Shown: positions 1 to 7,590 of the stretch, piece by piece
Layout: each line of letters opens with the position of its first letter
Numbering within the stretch: position 1 is the stretch's first letter
Origin: Limnochordales bacterium
GTDB taxonomy: Bacteria; Bacillota; Limnochordia; Limnochordales; DUMU01
Direction of reading: 5' to 3'
NCBI GenBank assembly: GCA_014896315.1
Contig: JADBKP010000005.1
Location: 235,844 to 299,843 of the forward strand
Length of the DNA stretch: 64,000 bases
The notes under the pieces: generated by a model
Told to the model about the DNA's origin: nothing
Database searches by the model: none
Seen by the model: the letters and a program-made list of their open reading frames with translations, nothing else
Made by a program: the position numbers and the translations under genes

Positions 1-471
1 TCCCCTGGCCCTGGTGTAAGGGCCCAGTGCCCTGTTGATCGAGAAGAGCTCTCCGGGTTGGATGACGGTTCCGGCCAGCAACTCCGCACCCCGTTTGACG
101 TTGGCCAGCTCTTCATAAAGCGGACGGGGGAGGGTTGTGCGGAAGGCGGCCACAAGGCGTGCTGCCCCGTGTTCTTCCTGCAGCAAGCGGAGTCTGGCAG
201 GGGGAGTCGAACTCCACGGGAGCTCCGCCGCGGTCACCTGACCGTAGAGGTGGGGATTGACCAGCTTGGACAGTTCAGCTGCGGAGATGGATTCGTTGCC
301 GGTGCTGGTGGGTATGGCCAGGAGGGTGGTGAAGCCGTCGGGGGCGATCCACCCGTGACCGATCAGCGCGGACAAAAGGAAGAAGCCGACGGCGAGGCCG
401 CTTGCCAGAAGCCCGTACCGGCGCGCTTCGATCACCAGGAATAGCTGCTTTCGTCGGTATCCATATCGCAT
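1..471 (-). CDS. VanW family protein, N-terminal part (cut by window edge)
   Basis: An open minus-strand frame of 157 codons starts at ATG 471 and leaves the window without a stop, so only the N-terminal part is here. AGGAAGGGG lies about 9 bases upstream of the ATG. Residues 18-37 form one hydrophobic segment, so the rest is probably outside the membrane. Residues 98-157 carry the VanW pattern: AAFRTTL, then an N-x(4)-A-x-LLAG-x-VI stretch, then QPGELFSIN and LGPYT. VanW proteins are found in some glycopeptide-resistance clusters and widely in Bacillota; their biochemical role is unknown, and nothing here ties this one to resistance. The family call is good; the function is open. Confidence 0.8.
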   Translation of the reverse strand, partial: MRYGYRRKQLFLVIEARRYGLLASGLAVGFFLLSALIGHGWIAPDGFTTLLAIPTSTGNESISAAELSKLVNPHLYGQVTAAELPWSSTPPARLRLLQEEHGAARLVAAFRTTLPRPLYEELANVKRGAELLAGTVIQPGELFSINRALGPYTRARG

Positions 472-613
472 GGGGCGATGCCCCTTCCTGCTGCTGACCT
501 CGGATCTCGTCAGGATTACGGTTATGAAGTGCCGTGGGACCTCATACCTTGGCGTGGTCTTCCGGGCGGTAGCATACGGGCTGCTTTCCAGCTGATGTCT
601 CGTCGTTCACAGC

Positions 614-642
614 TAGACATCGTAACCATTATCAGTTATCAG
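614..642 (+). promoter_or_regulatory. Possible promoter of the ABC exporter operon
   Basis: TAGACA (614-619), a 17-base spacer and TATCAG (637-642) resemble a SigA promoter. The -10 lies in a tandem ATCAGTT-ATCAGTT repeat (631-644) that could also be a regulator site. The rest of the 311-base gap between the divergent vanW-like gene and the ABC gene shows no convincing gene. Confidence 0.35.
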
Positions 643-782
643 TTAACCTGGATAGGTGTTTTCGTGCTGCTAAAGGAGGGCTCGTGTGTGGAGCTGCCCG
701 CGCCGACCGCAGCCGGGGCGCAAACAGCCGGCCGTGATGGATGGTGCTCGGTATCACGGCGAGTCCGGGGAGGTAGGGATGC

Positions 783-1721
783 TTGACAGCAACAGTGGCC
801 ATAGAGGTACATGATCTGGTTAAGCGTTATGGGGACCTGGTGGCGGTGGGGGGAGTCAGCTTCACCGTTTACCAGGGCGAAACCTTTGGGTTGCTCGGGC
901 CAAACGGCGCCGGGAAGACAACCACGCTGGAGATCATCGAGGGTTTGCGGCGCGCCGATTCCGGGCGGGTGGTGGTGCAGGGGATCGATGTGTTCACCCA
1001 CCCCCGGAAGGCCCGGGAGCTGATGGGAGTGCAACTGCAGGAGGCGGGCTTCTTCGAGAAGCTGACGGTTGCCGAGACGATCGCGACCTTCGGCAGGTTT
1101 CACCAGAAATCCGTGCCGGTAGAGCAGCTTCTGGCTCGCCTGCAGCTAGAGGAGAAAGCCCGCACCCTTGTGGAGAATCTCTCGGGCGGACAGCGGCAGC
1201 GGCTTTCCATTGCCCTGGCACTGGTGAACGATCCGCAGATCGTCTTCCTCGATGAACCGACTACCGGTCTGGATCCGCAAGCTCGTCGTAACCTCTGGGA
1301 CATCATCCGTTCTATTCGGGACGAGGGCAGGACTGTGATCCTGACCACCCACTACATGGACGAGGCTGAGGAGCTTTGCGATCGGGTGGCGATCATGGAT
1401 CAGGGGAAGATAATTGCCATCGACACTCCCGTCAACCTGATCCAGACTTACGCTCCCGGGGCGAAGGTGTACATTACCCCGCACCGGGAAGAGGAGGGCG
1501 AACGCATTGCTGAGCAGCTTCGAAGTCTACCCGGAGTTGAGGGAGTTGGAAAGAACGGCAATGGCGAGATCAGGCTGGATACGGAGCAGCTTGAGGCGAC
1601 CGTTGGGGCTTTGGTCGAGCTGGGGCGGGGTGGAGAGGTTCAGTACCGCTCCATGCGTATCGAGGTGTCGAATCTCGAAGATGTCTTCCTCAAACTGACC
1701 GGCAGACGCCTGCGGGAGTAA
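783..1721 (+). CDS. ABC transporter ATP-binding protein (ABC-2 exporter type)
   Basis: This 312-residue protein has every ABC ATPase motif: Walker A GPNGAGKT (about residues 39-46), signature LSGGQ near residue 135, Walker B IVFLDEP followed by TTGLD, and the switch histidine in TTHYMDEAE. The 80 residues after the ATPase domain match the C-terminal extension common in drug and lipid exporter ATPases (DUF4162-like). The start is TTG 783, with GGGGAGGTAGGG a few bases upstream; the nearby ATG 779 is out of frame. A permease gene begins 13 bases after the stop, so the two probably form one exporter powered by ATP hydrolysis at the inner face of the membrane. The substrate cannot be told. Confidence 0.93.
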   Translation: MTATVAIEVHDLVKRYGDLVAVGGVSFTVYQGETFGLLGPNGAGKTTTLEIIEGLRRADSGRVVVQGIDVFTHPRKARELMGVQLQEAGFFEKLTVAETIATFGRFHQKSVPVEQLLARLQLEEKARTLVENLSGGQRQRLSIALALVNDPQIVFLDEPTTGLDPQARRNLWDIIRSIRDEGRTVILTTHYMDEAEELCDRVAIMDQGKIIAIDTPVNLIQTYAPGAKVYITPHREEEGERIAEQLRSLPGVEGVGKNGNGEIRLDTEQLEATVGALVELGRGGEVQYRSMRIEVSNLEDVFLKLTGRRLRE

Positions 1722-1734
1722 GGGGAAGAACGGG

Positions 1735-2886
1735 ATGGGGGTGATAGGGTTGCTTAAGGGGTTCTTAGCGGTGGCCGGCATGTCTCTTAGGACATTCTTG
1801 CGGGACAGAGGAGCGCTCTTTTGGGGGATCGCCTTCCCCCTGATGCTGATGGGCTTGATCGGCGGCGTCTTTGGCCGCGCGGATAATCTGATCCTCACTA
1901 CGTCGGTGGTCGGTAAGTCGGACCATCCTCTGATAGCAGGAATCGTCCAGGCGCTAAAAGAGATTCCCACCCTTAAGGTGGTGGAAGAGGACGAAGGAAC
2001 TGCCCGTGAGGCGCTGAAGAAGGGGGATCGCAGTCTGGTAGTGGTCTTGCCCGCGCCGGACGATCTGGCAGCCTTTACGTCACCGCCGCAGCCGGCCGGG
2101 GCGGTTCCTGGCGTGGACGCCCCGCCTGCACCGGTGGCCATCAAAGTCTACTACGACGAAGGACGGGCGCAGGTCTCCCAGGCCGGCATCGCCATCGTGC
2201 AGAGCGTTGTTCAAGAGTTTAACCGCCGTTTGACGCAGCGCCCCGATATATTGACGGTAGAAGCGACAGGAATCGCGAGTGCACAGGAGTTCAGAATGTT
2301 TGATTTCCTCCTGCCGGGATTTCTGGCGATGACCATCATGCAGACGGGCCTCATGGGAGTTACATGGGTGGTGAGTACTTATCGGGAACGTAGAGTTCTC
2401 AAAAGGGTACTGGCTACCCCCTTTCCTGCGGCCGCTTTCCTGGCCGGCCTGGTTGCCCGCTTCACCCTGACGAACCTGATGCAGGCGGCGATCATTGTGC
2501 TTGTGGCAGTACTTGTCTTCCACGCACGGGTGGTGGGGAGCTATGCCATCCTGGCCTTGCTGGCCGTGCTGGGATCGCTCACCTTCCTCGCCGTCGGCTT
2601 TGCCATCTCCACGGTCTCCAAGACCCCGGAGGCAGCGAACAACCTGGGTAGTGCTATCGGTTTTCCCATGATGTTCTTGTCAGGGACTTTCTGGCCGAAG
2701 GAGATGATTCCGGACGCGCTGCAACCGGTGATTCAGGCACTGCCGCTAACCCCGCTGGTCGATGCGATGCGCGGCGTCGCCACCCAGGCCGCACCGCTCA
2801 GCGATTACGCGGGCGGACTGGCATACATGACCGTCTGGATGCTGGCCGCCTTTGCGCTGGCGACCTGGCGTTTCCGGTGGGAATGA
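1735..2886 (+). CDS. ABC-2 type transporter permease
   Basis: This 383-residue membrane protein has the ABC-2 exporter layout: an N-terminal membrane helix (about residues 20-45), a long extracytoplasmic domain up to about residue 190, then five or six helices to the C terminus. The conserved stretch FPMMFLSGTFWP near residue 310 is typical of ABC-2 permeases. It starts at ATG 1735 behind GGGGAAG and lies 13 bases after the ATPase gene, so the two are co-transcribed and presumably form a homodimeric or two-subunit efflux pump. No regulator gene adjoins it. Substrate unknown. Confidence 0.9.
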   Translation: MGVIGLLKGFLAVAGMSLRTFLRDRGALFWGIAFPLMLMGLIGGVFGRADNLILTTSVVGKSDHPLIAGIVQALKEIPTLKVVEEDEGTAREALKKGDRSLVVVLPAPDDLAAFTSPPQPAGAVPGVDAPPAPVAIKVYYDEGRAQVSQAGIAIVQSVVQEFNRRLTQRPDILTVEATGIASAQEFRMFDFLLPGFLAMTIMQTGLMGVTWVVSTYRERRVLKRVLATPFPAAAFLAGLVARFTLTNLMQAAIIVLVAVLVFHARVVGSYAILALLAVLGSLTFLAVGFAISTVSKTPEAANNLGSAIGFPMMFLSGTFWPKEMIPDALQPVIQALPLTPLVDAMRGVATQAAPLSDYAGGLAYMTVWMLAAFALATWRFRWE

Positions 2887-3171
2887 ACCGGTGGTCACCC
2901 TGGTCACGGCCTGTCGTTCCCTTGGTACTCTCGGTTCACAGGGCAAGCGGGGCTGGTGATCCTGCTTTCCGCTGGCCACAACCGCAAACCAAACATCGAT
3001 ACGAACCATCGACGGCCGGCCGAGACCCTGAGCAGGATCTGCCATGGGACTGCACGGTCCGTCCACCAAGTGACGGGGGAACCTCACAGGCCGGTACAGC
3101 ACTCGATCAGGGGGCTTTGACGGGAGCCTGTCCGCGCCTTAACCTGATTAGGATAAGTGTTCAGGAGGCAG

Positions 3172-3936
3172 GTGAGTCGCACGGTTTTCCGGGCTGTCCT
3201 CTTTGATTTCGACGGAACCCTGGTAGATACCATACCGGTCATTCTGGACTGCCTGGAGCAATCCTGGCGAGAAGTGATGGCAGACGCAGACGTGCCGGCA
3301 GGTGCTGAGTTCTTGAGCCTGGTCGGCAAGCCGCTGGAAACGATGATGGTGGAGCTTGTCACTCCCCGCTGGCAGCCTTGTATGCCGGCCATTGCGGAAC
3401 TCACCGATAAGCTGGTATCTGCTTACCGGCGTCGGTATGAGACTGTGTCGCTGGAAGCTCGGGCGTTTCCGGGCACCACAAAGCTCCTTGAAGATCTGGG
3501 AGCCATGGAAGTACGGCGGGGGATCGTCACAAACAAAATCCGCCGCACCACTCTGCGGCAACTTCAACACCTGGGGCTGCGGTCCGAGTTTGACGTGGTT
3601 GTGACCGTTGAAGACGTCACTTGCCCCAAGCCGCACGCCGAGCCCCTTCAAGTTGCCGCCGAGCAGCTGGGCGTGAAGCTGGAAGAGACCGTATATGTTG
3701 GTGATACGGTTGCCGATGTGATGGCGGCTCGGAATGCCGGGGTGGGGTGCGTGGCCATCGTTAGCTGGGGCGTGGCCGGGCGGTTGTACCGCCTCGCCCA
3801 TGGCGACGAGCCCTGTGACCCGGCGCAGCTGACCGAGCCTGCTGCCGACATGCTATTGAAGGAGTGGGACTCCCTCATTCGTTTGATCCATTCCGGCTTC
3901 GGCACAACTCCGGGGTTGGATACTTACTGTCGGTGA
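3172..3936 (+). CDS. HAD-superfamily phosphatase (PpaX/Gph-like)
   Basis: This protein of about 254 residues has the HAD motifs in order: motif I DFDGTLVDT at the N terminus (nucleophile and acid/base aspartates), motif II threonine in GIVTNK, the lysine in CPKP, and motif IV YVGDTVADV. The helical cap between motifs I and II is of the type in phosphoglycolate and pyrophosphate phosphatases. GTG 3172 was chosen because AGGAGG lies 3 bases before it; GTG 3157 is the alternative. It stands alone between the exporter and the MFS operon. Substrate assignment within the family is not possible from sequence. Confidence 0.85.
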   Translation: MSRTVFRAVLFDFDGTLVDTIPVILDCLEQSWREVMADADVPAGAEFLSLVGKPLETMMVELVTPRWQPCMPAIAELTDKLVSAYRRRYETVSLEARAFPGTTKLLEDLGAMEVRRGIVTNKIRRTTLRQLQHLGLRSEFDVVVTVEDVTCPKPHAEPLQVAAEQLGVKLEETVYVGDTVADVMAARNAGVGCVAIVSWGVAGRLYRLAHGDEPCDPAQLTEPAADMLLKEWDSLIRLIHSGFGTTPGLDTYCR

Positions 3937-3987
3937 GAAGCCGCCGGGGGGTTGCACCTGTGGCGGCAGCGGCGTATCCTTGTAGCA

Positions 3988-4011
3988 GACGTCAAATATT
4001 GCTTTGACGTC
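3988..4011. promoter_or_regulatory. Perfect inverted-repeat operator upstream of MFS-regulator operon
   Basis: GACGTCAAA (3988-3996), a 6-base spacer (TATTGC) and TTTGACGTC (4003-4011) form a perfect 9-base-arm inverted repeat. It ends 31 bases before the MFS start codon and is the natural target for the ArsR-like regulator encoded as the second gene of the operon. The repeat also argues against using the TTG at 4004 as the start of the MFS gene. Confidence 0.7.
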
Positions 4012-4042
4012 CAATGTGAATTTGGAAGAGGCGGATGGAGAT

Positions 4043-5422
4043 ATGGCTGAAGACGCTGCCGCGAAACGGGCAGAGGCTGATGAACGCTCCGGCGAGGCCG
4101 AGATCGGCGCTAAAGCCCGAGGGAACGCTGAGAGGCCATGGGCCGTGTTGACCTTCTTGCGTACCTATCCCGCCTTCACGTGGCTCTGGGTGGGTCAAAT
4201 GGTATCCCGCCTTGGTGACTCTATTGACGCCATCGCCTTCGTATGGCTTGTGCTCGAACTGACCGGCTCGACATTGCTGATGGGGACCCTGCTGGTGGTC
4301 AACATGCTCCCATCCATCCTGCTCAACCCTGTTGCCGGTGTCTGGATCGATCGTTTGCCCCGCCGCCCGGTCATTGTCATAAGCGACGCGGCGCGGGCTG
4401 TGACCACGGGTCTTGTTGCCGCCCTTTATCTGGCCGGCCTTCTGGAAGTCTGGCATCTTTACGTCGTGACCACCCTCAACTCCATCTTCGAAGCTTTTGC
4501 CGTCCCGGCCAGGGTGGCAGTCATAGCGCAGGTAGTATCAGGGGAGGATCTGGTCTCCGCCAACTCCCTGACCAGCCTTTCCTCGAGTCTGGCCTCGCTT
4601 TTCGGGCTTCTTCTGGCCGCTCCTCTCTTTAAACTGCTGGGCATTGCCGGGGCGATAGGGCTGGATGCAGCCACCTTTCTATTTGCTGCTCTCACCGCGC
4701 TGACGGCTTCCATCCCGGAGATCCCGACGGTCTCCGCCGGGCAGGAGGGAGGTAGGACGACGCTGACCGGTGCCCTGACCTCGTTCTGGTCTGACCTGAG
4801 GGAGGGGATGCACCTAGTTATTACCCAGCGCGTCATACTCTATCTCATAATCCTGGCCGGATTGGCCAACTTCGCCTTCGGTCCGCTCGAGGTACTGATG
4901 CCCGTGTATGTAAGAGAAGTCTTGAAGATGGACGTCGGGCAGTTGTCCCAGGTCTACCTGGCCTTTAGTCTAGGCGCCCTTGCCAGCGGTCTTCTTACTA
5001 TGCGAGTGGCACGGAAGTGGCCGGAGGCGGTCCTGGTGCTAGTGGGGCTGGGCCTTATGGGAACGGGGTACGCTTTCCTCTACTTCGCCCGCAGCTTTCT
5101 TGTTACACTTGGGCTGATAACGTTAATGGGGATTGGCCAGGCGCCGGCCCAGGCAGGGCTGAGGACGGCCGTCCAACGGAGGACACCTCCTGCGGTGCTC
5201 GGACGGGTGGCCGGTCTGCTGGGGACCTTTTCCCTCTCGGCTACGCCCCTCTCCCTGGCCCTTACCGGCGCCGTGGCAGAGGCGGTGGCAGCCCCGGTCA
5301 TCTTTGGGGCTTTTGGCCTGCTGGTGCTTGTGCTCACCGTACTGATCCTAAGCCGCCCGGTCTTCGGTCTGTTTCAAACCTGCAAACCGGGAGCTATTCT
5401 ATGGAAAAAGTCAAGCGGCTGA
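4043..5422 (+). CDS. MFS transporter, probable drug/metabolite efflux
   Basis: This membrane protein of about 459 residues has twelve predicted helices in two halves. The N-terminal half begins with a charged tail, then WLWVGQMVSRLGDSI, typical of the MFS_3 (EntS-like) exporters. A motif-A-like loop (WIDRLPRRPVIVISD) lies between helices 2 and 3. ATG 4043 is preferred, since the upstream TTG 4004 falls inside the inverted-repeat operator. The 3' end overlaps the next gene by 22 bases, so exporter and regulator are translationally coupled. This suggests a self-regulating efflux unit; the ligand is unknown. Confidence 0.9.
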   Translation: MAEDAAAKRAEADERSGEAEIGAKARGNAERPWAVLTFLRTYPAFTWLWVGQMVSRLGDSIDAIAFVWLVLELTGSTLLMGTLLVVNMLPSILLNPVAGVWIDRLPRRPVIVISDAARAVTTGLVAALYLAGLLEVWHLYVVTTLNSIFEAFAVPARVAVIAQVVSGEDLVSANSLTSLSSSLASLFGLLLAAPLFKLLGIAGAIGLDAATFLFAALTALTASIPEIPTVSAGQEGGRTTLTGALTSFWSDLREGMHLVITQRVILYLIILAGLANFAFGPLEVLMPVYVREVLKMDVGQLSQVYLAFSLGALASGLLTMRVARKWPEAVLVLVGLGLMGTGYAFLYFARSFLVTLGLITLMGIGQAPAQAGLRTAVQRRTPPAVLGRVAGLLGTFSLSATPLSLALTGAVAEAVAAPVIFGAFGLLVLVLTVLILSRPVFGLFQTCKPGAILWKKSSG

Positions 5423-6060
5423 ACCTGGAGCAACTGAAGCTGCTGGCGCACCCGTTGCGGCAGCGAATCCTGAGGGCTTTTGCCGGCGCCGAGCAACTCT
5501 CCGTGCAGGAGCTGGCCGAGCGGCTCAAACTACCGCACGGCAAAGTGTACTACCACGTGCAGCGGCTGGTAGCAGGGGGGTTGCTTGCCGAAAGCGGGCA
5601 TCGCACCGTCAACGGCATCGTGGAAAGGCTTTATGAACCGGCGGCCGCCGATTTCATCGTTGCAGACGAAGAGTTACGGCACCTGCCCGGCTACCATGTT
5701 CTTGCCGCCTGCGTCGTTGACAATGTGTTTGCCCAGTTAATCGAGATGTACCGGCGATTTCAACAACTTCAGGCAGAACGGGCCGCAGCCGAACCTTCCC
5801 ACCGTGCCAGTGATAACAACACCAACCGGCAGCCGGCCGGTTTTTCCGCCAGTTTTGCCGACCTGCTGCTCACAGCAGAAGAGGCGGAAGATCTGGGCCG
5901 CCGGGTCGCCGATCTTATTGACCGGTATCGGCAACGGCAAAGGGCGCGACAGAGCGCAGACGGAAGCAATGCTGTGTCACTGCAGCGGGTACAGTACGTC
6001 GTGCTCACCTTCACCAACCTTCCCCCCGAGTCTCCGAAGGCGGGAGAAGACAAACAGTAG
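5401..6060 (+). CDS. ArsR-like winged-helix transcriptional regulator
   Basis: This 219-residue protein starts at ATG 5401, inside the 3' end of the MFS gene, with GGGAG eight bases upstream. Residues 10-60 form a winged helix-turn-helix of the ArsR/HTH_20 type (LLAHPLRQRILRAF, then LSVQELAERLKLPHGKVYYH). The rest is a mostly helical effector or dimer domain with no cysteine metal site visible. It probably binds the 3988-4011 repeat and controls its own operon. It is longer than simple ArsR proteins (about 100 residues), in keeping with the larger ligand-binding members. Function in regulation is likely; the signal is unknown. Confidence 0.85.
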   Translation: MEKVKRLNLEQLKLLAHPLRQRILRAFAGAEQLSVQELAERLKLPHGKVYYHVQRLVAGGLLAESGHRTVNGIVERLYEPAAADFIVADEELRHLPGYHVLAACVVDNVFAQLIEMYRRFQQLQAERAAAEPSHRASDNNTNRQPAGFSASFADLLLTAEEAEDLGRRVADLIDRYRQRQRARQSADGSNAVSLQRVQYVVLTFTNLPPESPKAGEDKQ

Positions 6061-6169
6061 CCTCAGGGAATGCTTTCACGTCAGAGGCAAATGAAGGAGG
6101 AAAGTTCAGAAATGGGAAGAATACGTAATTCGGTTAACCACACTCGCGAGCCGGAGGGAGGCAGGAGAG

Positions 6170-7519
6170 GTGTTCACTGGAAGGAAGGCAGGGCACAAAG
6201 CGCGTACAGGGGCGGCGCAGGTGCTGGTTGGGGGTCTGGGGATCGCGGCGCTGCTCGGGTTCGTTGTCGCCGGTCCGGCAGCCGCGGCGACAAAGGTTAC
6301 CATTGTTCACTACGGATACTACTGGCATGGGGAGGCGTGGCGTAACTTCGTTGACTGGGCGGCCAGGGAGTTTGAGAAGAGCCATCCCAACATCGACATT
6401 CAGATCACCGTAGCGGGCGGCCCAAACCAGGGAGCCTACGATCAGAAGCTTGTCAGCATGATTGCTGGTGGCACTCCTCCCGACGTCGCTGAGATGAATG
6501 CCAACCAAGCTCATAGCTTTGTCAGCCAGGATGTCTTCCTTGATCTGCGACCCCTGATGGCAAAGGAAAAGAGCCTTTCCTGGGATGTTTTTTCGCCCGC
6601 AGCGGTGCAGATGGCTACCTGGACCGATGGCCGCATCTGGGGCGTTCCGATCGACGTCTTCCCCACGTTCACCTTTTTCAACCAGGATCTCTTCGAGGAA
6701 ACCGGATTGCAGACGCCGGTAGACCTTGGGCCCAAGGGTTGGACATGGGATGCACTGCTCAAGGCAGCCACCCGGCTGACCGTTGATACCAACGGCGACG
6801 GGATCATGGACCGGTACGGCCTGGATCGGCTGTGGGCCTGGTGGGGTGCGGCAGTACATCAGGCCGGCGGAGAGCTCTATAACAGGACGATTAACCCGAC
6901 CCGGGCTACCTACAACACCCCTGCGGTCATCCAGGGGCTCAAGTTTGTGCAGGATCTGTACTGGAAGTACAAGGTAGCAGTGCCCAACACCACGGGTACA
7001 TCGTCGACTCACACCTTCTGGTTTGGCAACGTGGGGATATCGACGGTTGACGGCCCCGGTCGTATCGGGGCGTCCCTGCGGGACGTCAAGTTCACCTGGG
7101 ATGTAGGCCCGCAGCCGCGCGGTCCGGCACGGGGTGGTAGCCGGTTTACCATGGATGCCATCGAAGTGTTGGCCAGCACTAAGCACCCCGCGGAGGTCTG
7201 GGAGTGGGTTAAGTTCCTGACCACCAATGAAACCGTCGTACGCCGCTTTGTGGCCGATACCGGCCGCCTGCCGGCGCTCAAATCGGTACAGGGTGAGTAT
7301 ACCCGGCTTGTGCCTTACGGTCCCCGCCATGCTGCCTACATGGCCTACGAGGCCGCCAATCCCGAAAGCGCTCCGGTTTACCTGATTCCGCGAGCCATGG
7401 AGGTCGATGCCATCAAGAACCCGCTTATCCAGCAGGTGCTCGATGGCACGAGAGATCCGGCCGCGGTGGTGGTGGAGATCGACGAGAAACTAAACCGGCT
7501 CTTTGCGAGTCAGAAGTAG
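6170..7519 (+). CDS. Extracellular sugar-binding protein of an ABC importer
   Basis: The protein has 449 residues, with a basic N terminus, a hydrophobic core (about residues 17-35) and a likely signal peptidase I site near AAAA-TKV; no lipobox cysteine is seen. The mature part has the family 1 solute-binding fold, with VSMIAGGTPPDVAEM near residue 100 and tryptophans typical of sugar-binding clefts. GTG 6170 is the first usable start in this frame, with GGAGG-like sequence upstream. A stronger AAGGAGG (6094-6100) serves ATG 6112 in another frame. No permease or ATPase gene of the importer adjoins it, so its partners must lie elsewhere. Confidence 0.88.
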   Translation: MFTGRKAGHKARTGAAQVLVGGLGIAALLGFVVAGPAAAATKVTIVHYGYYWHGEAWRNFVDWAAREFEKSHPNIDIQITVAGGPNQGAYDQKLVSMIAGGTPPDVAEMNANQAHSFVSQDVFLDLRPLMAKEKSLSWDVFSPAAVQMATWTDGRIWGVPIDVFPTFTFFNQDLFEETGLQTPVDLGPKGWTWDALLKAATRLTVDTNGDGIMDRYGLDRLWAWWGAAVHQAGGELYNRTINPTRATYNTPAVIQGLKFVQDLYWKYKVAVPNTTGTSSTHTFWFGNVGISTVDGPGRIGASLRDVKFTWDVGPQPRGPARGGSRFTMDAIEVLASTKHPAEVWEWVKFLTTNETVVRRFVADTGRLPALKSVQGEYTRLVPYGPRHAAYMAYEAANPESAPVYLIPRAMEVDAIKNPLIQQVLDGTRDPAAVVVEIDEKLNRLFASQK

Positions 7520-7556
7520 TGGCCGGCAGCTACCCAGCTACCCGGTATTCGCACAA

Positions 7557-7590
7557 CCAGGGGGGCAAGCATGCCCCCCCTGGCTTTACT
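7557..7590. terminator. Terminator between convergent genes
   Basis: CCAGGGGGGCA (7557-7567) pairs with TGCCCCCCCTGG (7572-7583) around a 4-base loop, with one extra C, followed by CTTTACT. It separates the sugar-binding protein gene from the convergent DUF4855 gene, whose stop lies at 7586-7588. Confidence 0.7.

Noticed and set aside
58..444. Plus-strand open frame of 128 codons at the left edge
   Set aside because: It lies antisense to the VanW-family frame, which has the recognisable motifs and a ribosome site.
6134..7330. 398-codon open frame antisense to the sugar-binding protein gene
   Set aside because: Same GC-driven shadow effect; proline- and arginine-rich with no family resemblance.
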